64,000 bases of DNA from JAXGPX01 sp040766745 (GCA_040766745.1 JAXGPX010000006.1:1-64000); one strand, 5' to 3'. Numbered from the stretch's first letter, positions 26,177 to 35,192 are shown. The notes: generated from the letters alone by a model not told the origin. Made by a program: numbers and translations.

Positions 26177-26330
26177 GGACGAAATAACACCTTAAATGAA
26201 TACCATATCGGAATCACAATATCCTTCTTTGAAGTTTGAGTTTGCGGCGCCGGGGTAGCCCTGACTGATCCAATCGACGAAGTAGCGGAGATTCTCAACC
26301 CTGCAAACAGCTATGCATAGGCCGTGATGA

Positions 26331-27611
26331 TCAACAGGGATTGCTAACTTTCCGGCGCCGCCAAATCAGAACCACTGCTACAGCGCCCAGGCCGAAAACG
26401 CTCCACAATACGGCTCGGGTCACTGATAATTGATAGTGAACCTCTGAAACCTCTCCGGCAAGACGCTCGAGGAGCACCGGGGCAAAATCAGTGAACTTGG
26501 GATATTGGTCCCGGCCGGACAGATAGTCCTCCAGCTGCTCTACCACAAACGAAGTCCAGTGGAAACCCAATCGCTCGTCGCGTTTTATCGACTCCGCCCT
26601 GAACGTAGGCCCATACATGTCTCCTTCAGCAATAGCATGGGCTGCCCTCAAGACCTGCTCATTTAGGAAAGTGCCGACTGTCCCGTAGGCCTGCTTTTTC
26701 ATAGTAGATTCTACTTTATTATATAGGTGGTATATGCGCCCAAGGTCTTTTTCAAACGGTTCGAATGACGGATTAATGAATGAGTGTCCAATCTCGTGGA
26801 TTGAAAGCCTTTCCAGGTATCCTCCAAAATTGGGGGCCCCTTTTCCTGGTTGCGCACACGCAACGTTGTATGAGACCCATTGCGTCTTAGTCTCATCCCA
26901 GACTCTTGGCCCATAAGAGCCACCAAAAGCTGACGGGCACAATATTATGTGGTATTCATCTCCCGCTGAAAACCCGGCGAATTCCTCCCACCAGGTCACT
27001 ACTTTTTCAAGATCTACTGTACCTCTGGCTTCTGCTGCCCAATCCTCCATCTGGGGCTGCCACTCGCGCAAGAACTCGAGAAACTCGGATTCCTGGGCAA
27101 AGGCCTTCAACGCCAACCTAAACTCTTCCAGTTTCTCTCTGCCTCCGGCTCTGCGTATTAGGTAATCGCTGTACTCGTGTACCAAATCTAGATCGGGCAA
27201 AGGGCCCAAGTGCAGTATGAATGTAGGCGGAGCGTCATAGGAAAACCCGCTGTTAAGAAGCTTCTGGCATACTTTTACAGCCTCATGATCCTTGTACTTC
27301 ACCATGAACTTCTTCACTGCCTGGAAATAGTCGTTTCCATCACCCTGCCCGGGACCCATTCTATCCATCCATGTCGTCTGGGTTTGGACGGCAGTCAACA
27401 GTTCCATCTGCGGAAGAATTGCAACTGAATACCGGGCCTCATCTCCGGGCTGCCTGTTATCAAGTACAGGCAGATCCTCATTAGAAGTCTGGCCAACCGA
27501 CCCTGATACCAAGTGGGCGTGAAAACCGGAAGATGCCAGAGAGACCTGGCAAAACACTACCAATAGGCAGCAAATGATAGAAACAATACATTTGCTGAGA
27601 CTACTCTTCAT
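26331..27611 (-). CDS. Membrane-anchored zincin metalloprotease (DUF4932-like)
   Basis: Predicted 426 residues: Sec signal peptide at 1-27, a large extracytoplasmic domain, and a C-terminal transmembrane segment (AVLWSVFGLGAVAVVLIW) followed by RRRK, so the protein is tethered at its C-terminus. The motif HEIGHSF near residue 271 matches HExxH zinc proteases, with a downstream acidic residue region (AIAEGDMYG) that could give the third ligand. The overall layout fits the DUF4932 family. Start ATG at 27611 is preferred because AAGGGG lies nine bases upstream. Substrate unknown; extracellular peptide processing is plausible. Confidence 0.8.
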   Translation of the reverse strand: MKSSLSKCIVSIICCLLVVFCQVSLASSGFHAHLVSGSVGQTSNEDLPVLDNRQPGDEARYSVAILPQMELLTAVQTQTTWMDRMGPGQGDGNDYFQAVKKFMVKYKDHEAVKVCQKLLNSGFSYDAPPTFILHLGPLPDLDLVHEYSDYLIRRAGGREKLEEFRLALKAFAQESEFLEFLREWQPQMEDWAAEARGTVDLEKVVTWWEEFAGFSAGDEYHIILCPSAFGGSYGPRVWDETKTQWVSYNVACAQPGKGAPNFGGYLERLSIHEIGHSFINPSFEPFEKDLGRIYHLYNKVESTMKKQAYGTVGTFLNEQVLRAAHAIAEGDMYGPTFRAESIKRDERLGFHWTSFVVEQLEDYLSGRDQYPKFTDFAPVLLERLAGEVSEVHYQLSVTRAVLWSVFGLGAVAVVLIWRRRKVSNPC

Positions 27612-27659
27612 AGCAACAAACCCCTTCAAAGCTATTTGCTAGCGCTCCCTTTCATCGTG

Positions 27660-27810
27660 CCGCATTGGGACCTGCCCATCGAAGATGCCCACCGAAGCTG
27701 TTCGCCGACGCAACCAGCCGAAATCTGCTCGCCAAATCTGCCCGCCAAATCTGCCTGCCAAGTATGCTCACCGAAGAATCTCACCGAAGATGCCTGCTGG
27801 CCAAACCTCC
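27660..27810. repeat. Short degenerate tandem repeats, 13-bp unit
   Basis: A run of TGCTCGCCAAATC, TGCCCGCCAAATC, TGCCTGCCAAGTA, TGCTCACCGAAGA and related 13-base units, upstream of the zincin gene. It opens reading frames on both strands that I do not regard as genes. Confidence 0.75.
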
Positions 27811-28034
27811 TCACTCTGGCAGTAACTCCCGTATTCAACTAAATGTTTCCTTCTTCCACCATACATCTTACCGGATTTCCTTGAAGAAAAATACCTGCCA
27901 AAATGCAAAGTGTTTCGGACCGCTCGATATCTGCAGCTGTCCTGTGGCGGTAGGTGTTGTACTAAGCTGATGAGTATCTGGTATGATATTGGTAGTAACT
28001 TGAAATGAACCAAGATTCGCCGTGAGGGGTAAAC

Positions 28035-28385
28035 ATGGGATACAGATTAGCTCCCAAGGAACGAAGAAAAAAACGACTTACAGCAGAACTCGAGAGGCTT
28101 GTTCATGTGCTCAAGACCCAGGACGTGGAACAAGTGATCCTATTTGGGTCTCTTATGTCAGGAAATGTGAACTCTGCCAGCGATATTGACCTCCTAGTGG
28201 TAAAGCAGACCGACAAACGTTTTCTGGACAGGCTCGATGAGATGTATTCGCTGCTTCAACCTACTGTAGCGCTGGATCTTTTGGTATACACTCCAGAAGA
28301 AGCCGAAGTTCTTACCTACACCAACAGGTTCATAGGCAACATATTTGAACACGGGAGGGTGTTGTATGAAAAGGAGTCCTCTTGA
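28035..28385 (+). CDS. mntA: MNT-type nucleotidyltransferase, MNT-HEPN module
   Basis: Predicted 116-residue minimal nucleotidyltransferase. The catalytic signature GSLMSGNVNSASDIDLLVV (GSxxxG followed by SDIDL) lies near residues 40-58. Start ATG follows GAGGGGT. The HEPN gene begins 20 bases before its stop, an overlap typical of MntA/HepT-like toxin-antitoxin pairs, in which the nucleotidyltransferase silences the HEPN partner by AMPylation or polyadenylation. Whether this pair is a toxin-antitoxin system or one of the enzymatic MNT-HEPN pairs of other function is not decided by sequence. Confidence 0.85.
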   Translation: MGYRLAPKERRKKRLTAELERLVHVLKTQDVEQVILFGSLMSGNVNSASDIDLLVVKQTDKRFLDRLDEMYSLLQPTVALDLLVYTPEEAEVLTYTNRFIGNIFEHGRVLYEKESS

Positions 28386-28770
28386 CGAAGGCAGAAGGTG
28401 GTTCGCCCAGGCCAAGCGGGACCTTGACGATGCTGTATATTCTGCACAAGGCTCGCGTTATAACCTGGCGTGCTTCCTGGCTCAGCAATCTGCCGAAAAA
28501 GCCCTAAAAGCTTTCTTATTCTCACAAGGTGCCGAAGAGGTGTGGGGCCATTCCCTGGCCGAGCTATGTCAAGATGCTGTTGAGCTCAATCCTGACTTTA
28601 AGGCTCTGGTGCCTATTGCCGTACCCCTCGATAAATACTACATTCCAACAAGATATCCTAATGGACTTCCAGGTGGAATCCCTGCAGACGCGTATACAGA
28701 ATCCGACGCTCAAATGGCACTCTCCATGTCAGAGCAAGTAATGGAATTCGTCGGCAGGTGGCTTGCATAG
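28366..28770 (+). CDS. HEPN domain protein, partner of the MNT gene
   Basis: Predicted 134-residue all-helical HEPN protein (PF05168-like). Typical blocks are WFAQAKRDLDDA near the start and YNLACFLAQQSAEKALKAFL near residue 35. The RNase motif RxxxxH of HepT toxins is not obvious: no Arg-x4-6-His pair is seen near the C-terminus, so ribonuclease action is doubtful. Start ATG at 28366, preceded by GGGAGGG, overlaps the nucleotidyltransferase gene by 20 bases. Confidence 0.83.
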   Translation: MKRSPLDEGRRWFAQAKRDLDDAVYSAQGSRYNLACFLAQQSAEKALKAFLFSQGAEEVWGHSLAELCQDAVELNPDFKALVPIAVPLDKYYIPTRYPNGLPGGIPADAYTESDAQMALSMSEQVMEFVGRWLA

Positions 28771-29224
28771 AAGTTCTTTCAAGCAAGTTATACGGAAGTC
28801 TTTAGGCTCAGGCATACAAATCAACGATGAACCCCGTATACCCTATAACCCGGCTGACTAGGTCACAACTTTGGAACTACTGTCACCTCCTTACCGTCAA
28901 TAACAATGACTGCATTGCCATGAGGTCATCACCATTGCCATATTCGAAAGGAGCAGTATTTAGACAGCATTCTCGGTTTGCTCAACCTAACTGAAAGAGG
29001 CCAATGTTCGAAAGGAGCAATAATTGGATAACCAGTTTTGTCCGGCCTGAAACCGGTACTTGTTTTACTGGTACTTACCTTACCAGTACGCAACTTACCA
29101 TTGCTTACCTTACCGGAACTCACCTTGCCGGTACTGTGCTACAACATTAGTACAGAAGCACTTAGGAAAATGTTCAAATTTGGGACCGCGTAAAAGCGTT
29201 ACAGCAGCACTGAGGAGGATTTGC
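28771..29224. repeat. Intergenic region with two kinds of short duplication
   Basis: TTCGAAAGGAGCA occurs at 28943 and again at 29007, 64 bases apart, both with purine-rich GGAG. At 29050-29135 a run of ACTTACCTTACCGGTACT-type units of 16-18 bases is present. No gene is supported here. Confidence 0.65.
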
Positions 29225-31051
29225 ATGATTACAGCGAGCAATAGAGGAAAGGAAAAACCGTACAAGGCCAAAGTGCCACAACATAACACCGGTGAACTGA
29301 CGCGGTTCAGAAGGCCCGAGAAGACAGCCGAAGCGGAGGTTCAAAACCTACAGCAAACAAAAACCTTACAACGCATAAATCCTCGCTTGATCGCATCAAG
29401 GGTTCAAGCCCTAAAGCAAGCAAAAAGCCCGATGGCATTGCTTGTACGAGCCATGGCCATCGTGCTGGTTGCGTCTTCACTGACAGGAATGGCAGGTTGC
29501 ACCATACTGGCCAGAAAGCCGGTAACTGTCGTGGAACCCCAGCTGTTCAGAACAACCGATGTTGAAGGTACATTGCAAACAACTGATTTTCCGGCAGACT
29601 CAGTTTCACCCGATGGCTCACATTTCCTGGCAGTGAAAGATGACGCAGACGGCAGCCATTTGGTGATTATGCCTGTTGACGGCGAATACTCCGAGACCAT
29701 CTGCATTGAGTCAGTAAGCAAAGACTGGCTCTCAGGCTCGTGGTTCAGCTACCGTCCTCTGGGATGGACATCAGACAGTGAATTCATGTATACAAAGGTT
29801 GGCTGGCAGCCTTCTGGGGCCCATAAAAGCGAACGAGGCGTTGCCCTGGTCATTGGCCGCCTGTCCGGTTTGTCCGGTAAGGCCCAGTCAGAAACGAAAC
29901 CTGGCACTGACGGCCAGGCCGGTCAAACATCTACTGAAGAAGCAGCGTTTTTCGCCCTGCCCTACCGGGACAGTTCCCTGCAAACTTTGTTTCTGCCCGG
30001 CCAAAAGCAGGTTTACCTGAACAACAACACTACCATATGGCGGTTTGATATTGCGGAGAAGAACCTGACTGTGCTTAAGAGCGACCTTCCTGATTACATT
30101 TACAGGCGGCCCATCCCCTCACCCAAGGGAGACTACTTCGTATATGAGCTCAACGAAAAGGACAAGAGCGGGATTTTCATTTTCAACACCGCAACCGGCG
30201 AGGAAAAACCGCTTCTTCCAAACGGAGACACAATGAGTTTCTATCCGGCCTGGTCATTTGACGGCAAGTACATCGCCGCTTATACAGTGGGCAAGAAAGA
30301 AGGGGCAAGCGGAACCGCTTGGCACAACTACATGCTCTTTGAGGGCGAAGATACTGCCCAAAGCATTGGTTCCTCTATTACTGTTGTTGACAGAGAAGGA
30401 ACCGTTGTCGACACCATCCAGGTAGAGGGCAAGTACCTACAAAACTTCCGCTGGTCCCAAAATGACCACACAATTGGTTTTCTGGCAGGCTCGGCTCAGC
30501 CATCCCAAGATGAAAACAGCGGGCTTCCCAGCTCTGTCCTGGGGGAAGGCGTCTGGATGGCCCGAATAGGAAAATCATCTAAACAGGCTGAGGCCCCGGT
30601 TTACCTGGGAGATATCCCCCGAGACGCCAACGGCACACTTCCTTATTCATCCTTGATTACATTTAGCCCTGATTCCAGAGGCATTTTCTGCAATGTCTAT
30701 GAAGATGGCGCATGGTTTTTCGCTGAAAATGGCAAACCCGTAAAGGTAGTTGATGGCCTGTGGCCCGGATTTGACGGGGAAACGGCGCCTGTGTACGGGA
30801 ATTCAGTAGTTGCACTGGTCAGCGTAGAGGAATCAGGTAAGGAGTTCTGGATCCTTAATGCCGATCAAGCTACTAAATTCGGAGAGGTTAAGGGCCCGTG
30901 GGCTTGGGTTGTAGCTAATTCCGATAGCAAGCTCATCATATTCTGCGGCGATGTATCTGTGACATCAGATAACGCTACTGACTATCCGATGGCATTTCCC
31001 AGGAAAGGCAAACTGGCAGTATACAGCATGCTCAAATCTGAGGGAAACTAG
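29225..31051 (+). CDS. Beta-propeller (TolB/WD40-like) lipoprotein, second copy
   Basis: Predicted 608 residues. A strongly charged leader of about 68 residues precedes one hydrophobic segment ending in GMAGC, where Cys92 fits a lipobox. Blades include SVSPDGSHFLAV, IPSPKGDYFVYEL, FYPAWSFDGKYIAAYT and ITFSPDSRGIFCN. It is a paralogue of the protein at 4912-7080, sharing block order and the odd long leader. A loop at about 215-240 (KAQSETKPGTDGQAGQTSTE) is low-complexity and absent from the paralogue. Start ATG at 29225 follows GAGGAGG; the frame continues upstream to 29060 through repeats but without a ribosome site. Function unknown; probably a surface binding or sensory protein. Confidence 0.8.
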   Translation: MITASNRGKEKPYKAKVPQHNTGELTRFRRPEKTAEAEVQNLQQTKTLQRINPRLIASRVQALKQAKSPMALLVRAMAIVLVASSLTGMAGCTILARKPVTVVEPQLFRTTDVEGTLQTTDFPADSVSPDGSHFLAVKDDADGSHLVIMPVDGEYSETICIESVSKDWLSGSWFSYRPLGWTSDSEFMYTKVGWQPSGAHKSERGVALVIGRLSGLSGKAQSETKPGTDGQAGQTSTEEAAFFALPYRDSSLQTLFLPGQKQVYLNNNTTIWRFDIAEKNLTVLKSDLPDYIYRRPIPSPKGDYFVYELNEKDKSGIFIFNTATGEEKPLLPNGDTMSFYPAWSFDGKYIAAYTVGKKEGASGTAWHNYMLFEGEDTAQSIGSSITVVDREGTVVDTIQVEGKYLQNFRWSQNDHTIGFLAGSAQPSQDENSGLPSSVLGEGVWMARIGKSSKQAEAPVYLGDIPRDANGTLPYSSLITFSPDSRGIFCNVYEDGAWFFAENGKPVKVVDGLWPGFDGETAPVYGNSVVALVSVEESGKEFWILNADQATKFGEVKGPWAWVVANSDSKLIIFCGDVSVTSDNATDYPMAFPRKGKLAVYSMLKSEGN

Positions 31052-31331
31052 AGTTTTGCGCAGGCCCGGCGTCCAACCCCAGGATATAAGTGAAAACCCT
31101 GGGCAGCGCCGGGCCGTGTACTTCGAACTTCCAGACATGCCACAAGCGCCGGGTTGCCTGGCTCTCAACCTCCACGCCACCAAGAACACATGCCGTTTCT
31201 GCCGTTTCCGCCGCTCACCGGCCCACTATTGTCTATCATCGACGAGCCTCCCCCTTCAAGTTATCCACGGTTAAAATCTATGGGGGTGCTGCAACGAAAC
31301 GATTCTACCCACACAGGTTTTCTGTATACAA

Positions 31332-32177
31332 TTAGATCCCTGCTACCATCAAATGCGGCGGCACTTGAAGTTCAGCATGCTTCCGGTATAGCCGGCGGAT
31401 ATCTTCACTTCCGCTGTTTAGGGCTTCGGCAACCATGTCCAGAAGTGCCAAATCTGCGTCGGGCATCTCGACTTCATCCTTCTCCATTAGTCCCCAAACA
31501 TCCCACGGAAGCATCTCAACGTGGGTCAAGGCGGCCAGTTCCCTCAAAACATTTCCGCGGATGAACCACAAACCGTGCATATCGAAGATACCGAACTTGT
31601 CAGGATCCTCACTGCCCGCTCTGCAGAGAAGCCACGCCTGAGAGGCAGGGATAAACTTGCCCGGCGGCATATCCGAAACATCGAAGTCAATACCCAGGAT
31701 TCCGCTCTGAGTCTCGTCGATCTGAGCATCGACTCCCACCCAGCGCCGGCCGTTCCAATACTCACAAATCCAGTGGTCTTCATACCAACCAGGCCTAAAG
31801 TAAGCACCGAAGCCGCAGCGCGCCCGGGCCGGAACACCTTTGTGCCTGAGCATGGAGCACAGCAGCACCGTGAAATCCCGGCAGTTACCGATGAACCGCT
31901 TATCATAAGTTCGTGTTTCGGCAATGGGCGCTTGCTCCTTTGAGATAATCAGTTCAAGGATGCGCGATATAAGCCTTGCCTGCACATGAGTCTCTTGCTC
32001 ATCTGTAAGCGTTACGCCATACCGGTTCGCCCAAAACGGGTGCAGCAGCAAACCTTGCACTACCTTAACCAGCTCAGGGATTGTGTCTGGAAGATCGGTG
32101 TAATAGGCCGCCAGATGGCCAGGATCGGTCACCTTGGTATGCTGTATGTATCGAGAAAGCATAACTTCCGGTTTCAC
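31332..32177 (-). CDS. Transglutaminase-like domain protein
   Basis: Predicted 281-residue cytoplasmic-looking protein with no signal peptide. The transglutaminase-core triad is present: Cys99 in GNCRDFT, His135 in EDHWICEY and Asp150 in WVGVDAQID. The spacing is that of bacterial transglutaminase-like cysteine proteases or peptide N-glycanase-like proteins. The C-terminal 130 residues are not recognisable. Start GTG at 32177 is preferred over TTG at 32183, because GAGGAGG is then nine bases upstream. Single gene, divergent from hypA. Confidence 0.82.
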   Translation of the reverse strand: MKPEVMLSRYIQHTKVTDPGHLAAYYTDLPDTIPELVKVVQGLLLHPFWANRYGVTLTDEQETHVQARLISRILELIISKEQAPIAETRTYDKRFIGNCRDFTVLLCSMLRHKGVPARARCGFGAYFRPGWYEDHWICEYWNGRRWVGVDAQIDETQSGILGIDFDVSDMPPGKFIPASQAWLLCRAGSEDPDKFGIFDMHGLWFIRGNVLRELAALTHVEMLPWDVWGLMEKDEVEMPDADLALLDMVAEALNSGSEDIRRLYRKHAELQVPPHLMVAGI

Positions 32178-32355
32178 AGTCAATTCCTCCTCATACCTTG
32201 ATTCGATTAGCAGATGCCTTAACTTACGATGATGTCATTGACGGACAGAGTGGTAATTCTCAGGGTATAGGATTAATCCCTTCCAGGGTTGAACTCCGGC
32301 AAGAGAAAATCATGGGACCGGCTGTTCGACATATAAATAACCAGGTGATAATCAA

Positions 32356-32700
32356 ATGCATGAACTCAGTCTGATGATTGCCCTTGCACATATGATCGCC
32401 AACGACGCCGCTACACGGGGAATTGGCAGGATTACAGAAGTGGAAATCGAAGTCGGCGAGCTTTCCGGAGCTTTCCCTCATGCACTAAGAGAAGCCTTTC
32501 CGCTGGCCACTCATGGCACCATAATGGACAATGCTTCCCTGACCATCATAGAAGTACCTGCTATGGCCCAATGCCAAACTTGCCCAAGCCAGTTCTCACC
32601 TGTCGCTCGAGGCTGGCAATGCCCTACCTGCGAGAAGAATGGCTGCGTCCTCATATCTGGCACAGAACTGGGAGTAAGGTCATATGTAGGAGAGGAGTAA
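32356..32700 (+). CDS. hypA: Hydrogenase/urease nickel insertion protein HypA
   Basis: Predicted 114 residues with the universal MHE start, whose His2 binds nickel, and the zinc ribbon with Cys73, Cys76, Cys89 and Cys92. HypA hands nickel, with HypB, to NiFe hydrogenase or urease apo-enzyme. AGGTGAT precedes the ATG. HypB follows after one base. None of HypC, D, E, F nor a hydrogenase or urease is in the window, so the client is unknown. Confidence 0.93.
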   Translation: MHELSLMIALAHMIANDAATRGIGRITEVEIEVGELSGAFPHALREAFPLATHGTIMDNASLTIIEVPAMAQCQTCPSQFSPVARGWQCPTCEKNGCVLISGTELGVRSYVGEE

Positions 32701-32701
32701 G

Positions 32702-33373
32702 GTGGCGGAAAAGACAGTGAAAGTAATGCTAAGGCAAAACATACTCTCAGAGAATCAGAGGAAGGCCGATGAACTGAGACAGTGGTTTCGTGAGCACCGG
32801 GTTAAAGCAGTTAACATAATCGGCTCGCCTGGTTCTGGAAAGACCAGTATCCTCGAGCAGGTAATCCCGCGGCTCGGAGGCATGAGAACAGCGGTCATTG
32901 AAGGAGACATAGCCACAACCAGGGACGCAGAGAGAATAGGAGTTCTGGGAGTACCTGTCGTGCAAATTACAACCCACGGCGCCTGTCATCTGGATGCGAT
33001 CTTAGTAGCCGAAACGGCGGCCCGAGTTGACCTGGCCGAAACTGACCTTCTGTTCATAGAAAATATCGGAAATCTTGTCTGCCCTGCGGCATTTGATCTC
33101 GGCGAAAGCCTAAGGATTCTGGTGTTGAGTACAACAGAGGGAAGCGATAAGCCGGCTAAGTACCCTATGGCATTTCGCACATCCCAGGTTGTGATTGTCA
33201 ATAAGATTGACCTAATTCCTTACACAGATTTCAAGTTGGAGGAAGTGATTGAAGAAATCCAAGCCGTTAACCCTGGTGCCCTGGTATTCCAGGTTTCGTG
33301 CAGAACACAGGAGGGTATAGGTGAACTGGCCTCGTGGCTGACACAGCTATCAGCCGGCGACGCTTTTCATTGA
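32702..33373 (+). CDS. hypB: Hydrogenase nickel incorporation GTPase HypB
   Basis: Predicted 223-residue G3E GTPase. P-loop GSPGSGKTS at 41-49, the metal site with Cys95-His96 in THGACHLDA, Cys127 in ENIGNLVCPA, and NKIDL for guanine recognition near 165. There is no N-terminal histidine-rich or CxxCGC nickel-storage sequence, so it is the short form. GTP hydrolysis drives nickel transfer. GTG start one base after the hypA stop, with GGAG in the end of hypA: a translationally close pair. Confidence 0.93.
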   Translation: MAEKTVKVMLRQNILSENQRKADELRQWFREHRVKAVNIIGSPGSGKTSILEQVIPRLGGMRTAVIEGDIATTRDAERIGVLGVPVVQITTHGACHLDAILVAETAARVDLAETDLLFIENIGNLVCPAAFDLGESLRILVLSTTEGSDKPAKYPMAFRTSQVVIVNKIDLIPYTDFKLEEVIEEIQAVNPGALVFQVSCRTQEGIGELASWLTQLSAGDAFH

Positions 33374-33639
33374 CGGCAAGAATGTTGATAGGACCGTAGT
33401 GAGTAACATTACTATCATCTGGCGACGCCTGAGTATGACAGCAGTAACCGGAAGGCATGGACAAATAGGCGAGTACCTACACCGATGGGCGGCCTCCGCA
33501 ACTGGGCAAGGTACTTGGCTACATGCCTGGACCGGAGCTGGCCTGAGGGCTGGGATGAGGGAATGGCTGAGGGCTGTTTATCCCTTTCAAGCCAAATCGA
33601 GTCTTGCAAGCATCGGCCGAATACAAAAAACCTGTCGGG

Positions 33640-34080
33640 TTCTGAACCGGTGCATATTCGGACCAGTTCGGAGCAAAACCGGTGCGAAATCGGAGGGGTT
33701 TGAAGTTGAACCGGTCCGGTTTCGGTGCGGGTCGGTTCCGGAGGCGGATATCCCGGGCGAAGCGGTGCGAATTCGAACCGGTTCGGAGCAAAACCGGTAC
33801 GAAATCGGAGGGGCTTGAAGTTAAACCGGTCCGGTTTCGGTGCGAGTCGGTCCCGGGGGCGGATATTCCGGGCGAAGTGGTGCAAGTTCGAACCGGTTCG
33901 GAGCAAAACCGGTGCAGAACCGGAGCGGTTTGAAACAAAAGTGGGCCGGTTTCGGTGTGAGTCGGTCCCGGGGGCGGATTTCCCTGGCGAAGTGGTGCAA
34001 ATTCGGACCGATTCGGAGTAGAACCGGTGCAGAACCGGAGCGGTTTGAAACAAAAGTGGTCCAGTTTCGGTGCATGTGCC
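33640..34080. repeat. Tandem array, 115-bp unit
   Basis: Three full units plus partial ones at both ends; the anchor ACCGGTgcgaaat-type start recurs at 33678, 33793, 33908 and 34023, exactly 115 bases apart. Units are rich in AACCGG and GGTTCGG, and adjacent AACCGGTT and AACCGGT blocks form inverted pairs. Because 115 is not a multiple of three, open frames run through it in shifting frames on both strands; I do not regard them as genes. It lies between the convergent hypB and cysteine synthase genes, in a gap of 835 bases otherwise without a gene. Confidence 0.9.
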
Positions 34081-34091
34081 AGATTAGTAAT

Positions 34092-34140
34092 TCTGTGGCA
34101 TGCCATACTAGGTCATTCTGACCCCAGGACATGCCACAGA
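34092..34140. terminator. 11-bp inverted repeat with nested hairpin
   Basis: TCTGTGGCATG at 34092-34102 and its exact complement at 34130-34140 enclose 27 bases that contain a smaller GGTC/GACC stem. It lies between convergent genes and may act as terminator, though no T-run follows. Confidence 0.4.
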
Positions 34141-34208
34141 CACCAACTTACCGTATCAATATCTCCACTACTTCTTTCACTGCCGCCCGCTGCTCAACTG
34201 CACCACCA

Positions 34209-35141
34209 CTATTCACTACACAGGACTGTACTCAGATACTTCTCTCCTCCGTCAGCAATTATCGTAACCACAGTGTGTCCTGGCCCTAGCTCTCGAGCTA
34301 CGGTCAAAGCCCCGTGGACATTGGTGCCGCTTGAAATCCCACAGAAAATGCCTTCTTCTCTGGCAAGGCGCCGGGCGCAATTCAAAGCTTCTTCGTCCTC
34401 GACGAGGATTGACCTATCTATCAGGGACCCATTCAGTATTCCAGGATAAAGCCCGTCACCGATACCTTCCTGCACATGTACGCAGCACTCAAGATCGTAA
34501 AACAAGGACCCGCGAGAAGGTTCAACAGCAATTATCTTTATGCCGGACACCATCTTCTTGAGTTCTCTACCTATGCCGGTAATGGTGCCACCGGTACCTA
34601 TCCCCGAAACAAAAGCATCGATCTTACCGCCTGTCTGCTCCAAGATCTCCCTGGCAGTTGTCTTCTCATGCGCCAAAGGATTGGCCTCATTATCAAACTG
34701 CCTGGACAGAAAAGTGTTAGGGTTGGATGATGCAAAATCCTCTGCCATTCCCTTAGCAGTCCCGAATGTTTCCTTCATATCCTGGCCCACTGGGGTCAGC
34801 ACAACATCAGCACCATATGCTTTCAGTATCTTCCTGCGCTCACTGCTCATCGACTCAGGCATAAACACTACGACTTTGTAGCCCTTGACTGCTCCAATCA
34901 TGGCTAGAGAAATCCCCTGGTTACCGCTGCTGGATTCCACTATTACCGAATCAGGCCCCAGTAACCCTTTCTGCTCTGCGTCACTTATAATCCCCCAAGC
35001 AGAACGGGCCTTTACGCTCCCGCCGGGATTGAGGGATTCAATCTTCACAAGCACTTCAGCGCTGTCTGTATCAACCAGGCGATTTAGCCTCACCAGTGGA
35101 GTATTGCCTATTGCCTCAAGCAGGTTATTTAGAATCTTCAT
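34209..35141 (-). CDS. cysK: Cysteine synthase family PLP enzyme
   Basis: Predicted 310-residue fold-type II PLP enzyme. Schiff-base Lys44 in NPGGSVKAR, the substrate loop at 70-76 (SSSGNQG), the phosphate-binding GTGGT at 182-186, and the terminal ADGGEKYLST. O-acetylserine sulfhydrylases normally have TSGNTG in the substrate loop; the Gln here is a variant seen in some relatives, so O-acetylserine is likely but not certain. GGAGG and a nearer GAGG precede the ATG. Single gene; a perfect 18-base palindrome stands 51 bases upstream. Confidence 0.88.
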   Translation of the reverse strand: MKILNNLLEAIGNTPLVRLNRLVDTDSAEVLVKIESLNPGGSVKARSAWGIISDAEQKGLLGPDSVIVESSSGNQGISLAMIGAVKGYKVVVFMPESMSSERRKILKAYGADVVLTPVGQDMKETFGTAKGMAEDFASSNPNTFLSRQFDNEANPLAHEKTTAREILEQTGGKIDAFVSGIGTGGTITGIGRELKKMVSGIKIIAVEPSRGSLFYDLECCVHVQEGIGDGLYPGILNGSLIDRSILVEDEEALNCARRLAREEGIFCGISSGTNVHGALTVARELGPGHTVVTIIADGGEKYLSTVLCSE

Positions 35142-35192
35142 TACCTCATACCTCCGATATCTTGGTTCTTGAAAATCGAGAGTGAATTGAAA

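Noticed and set aside
27632..27842. Frames on both strands in the 13-bp repeat region
   Set aside because: Composition is set by the repeat; no start site and no domain.
28943..29020. GGAG-containing duplicated segments as gene starts
   Set aside because: Neither copy is followed by a suitable start codon and frame.
29060..29224. N-terminal extension of the second propeller lipoprotein
   Set aside because: The open frame runs through ACTTACCTTACC-type repeats; the strong GAGGAGG site points to the start at 29225.
33415..34132. Overlapping open frames on both strands in the 115-bp array
   Set aside because: They arise from the GC-rich repeat lacking stop codons; frames shift from unit to unit and no start site or domain is present.
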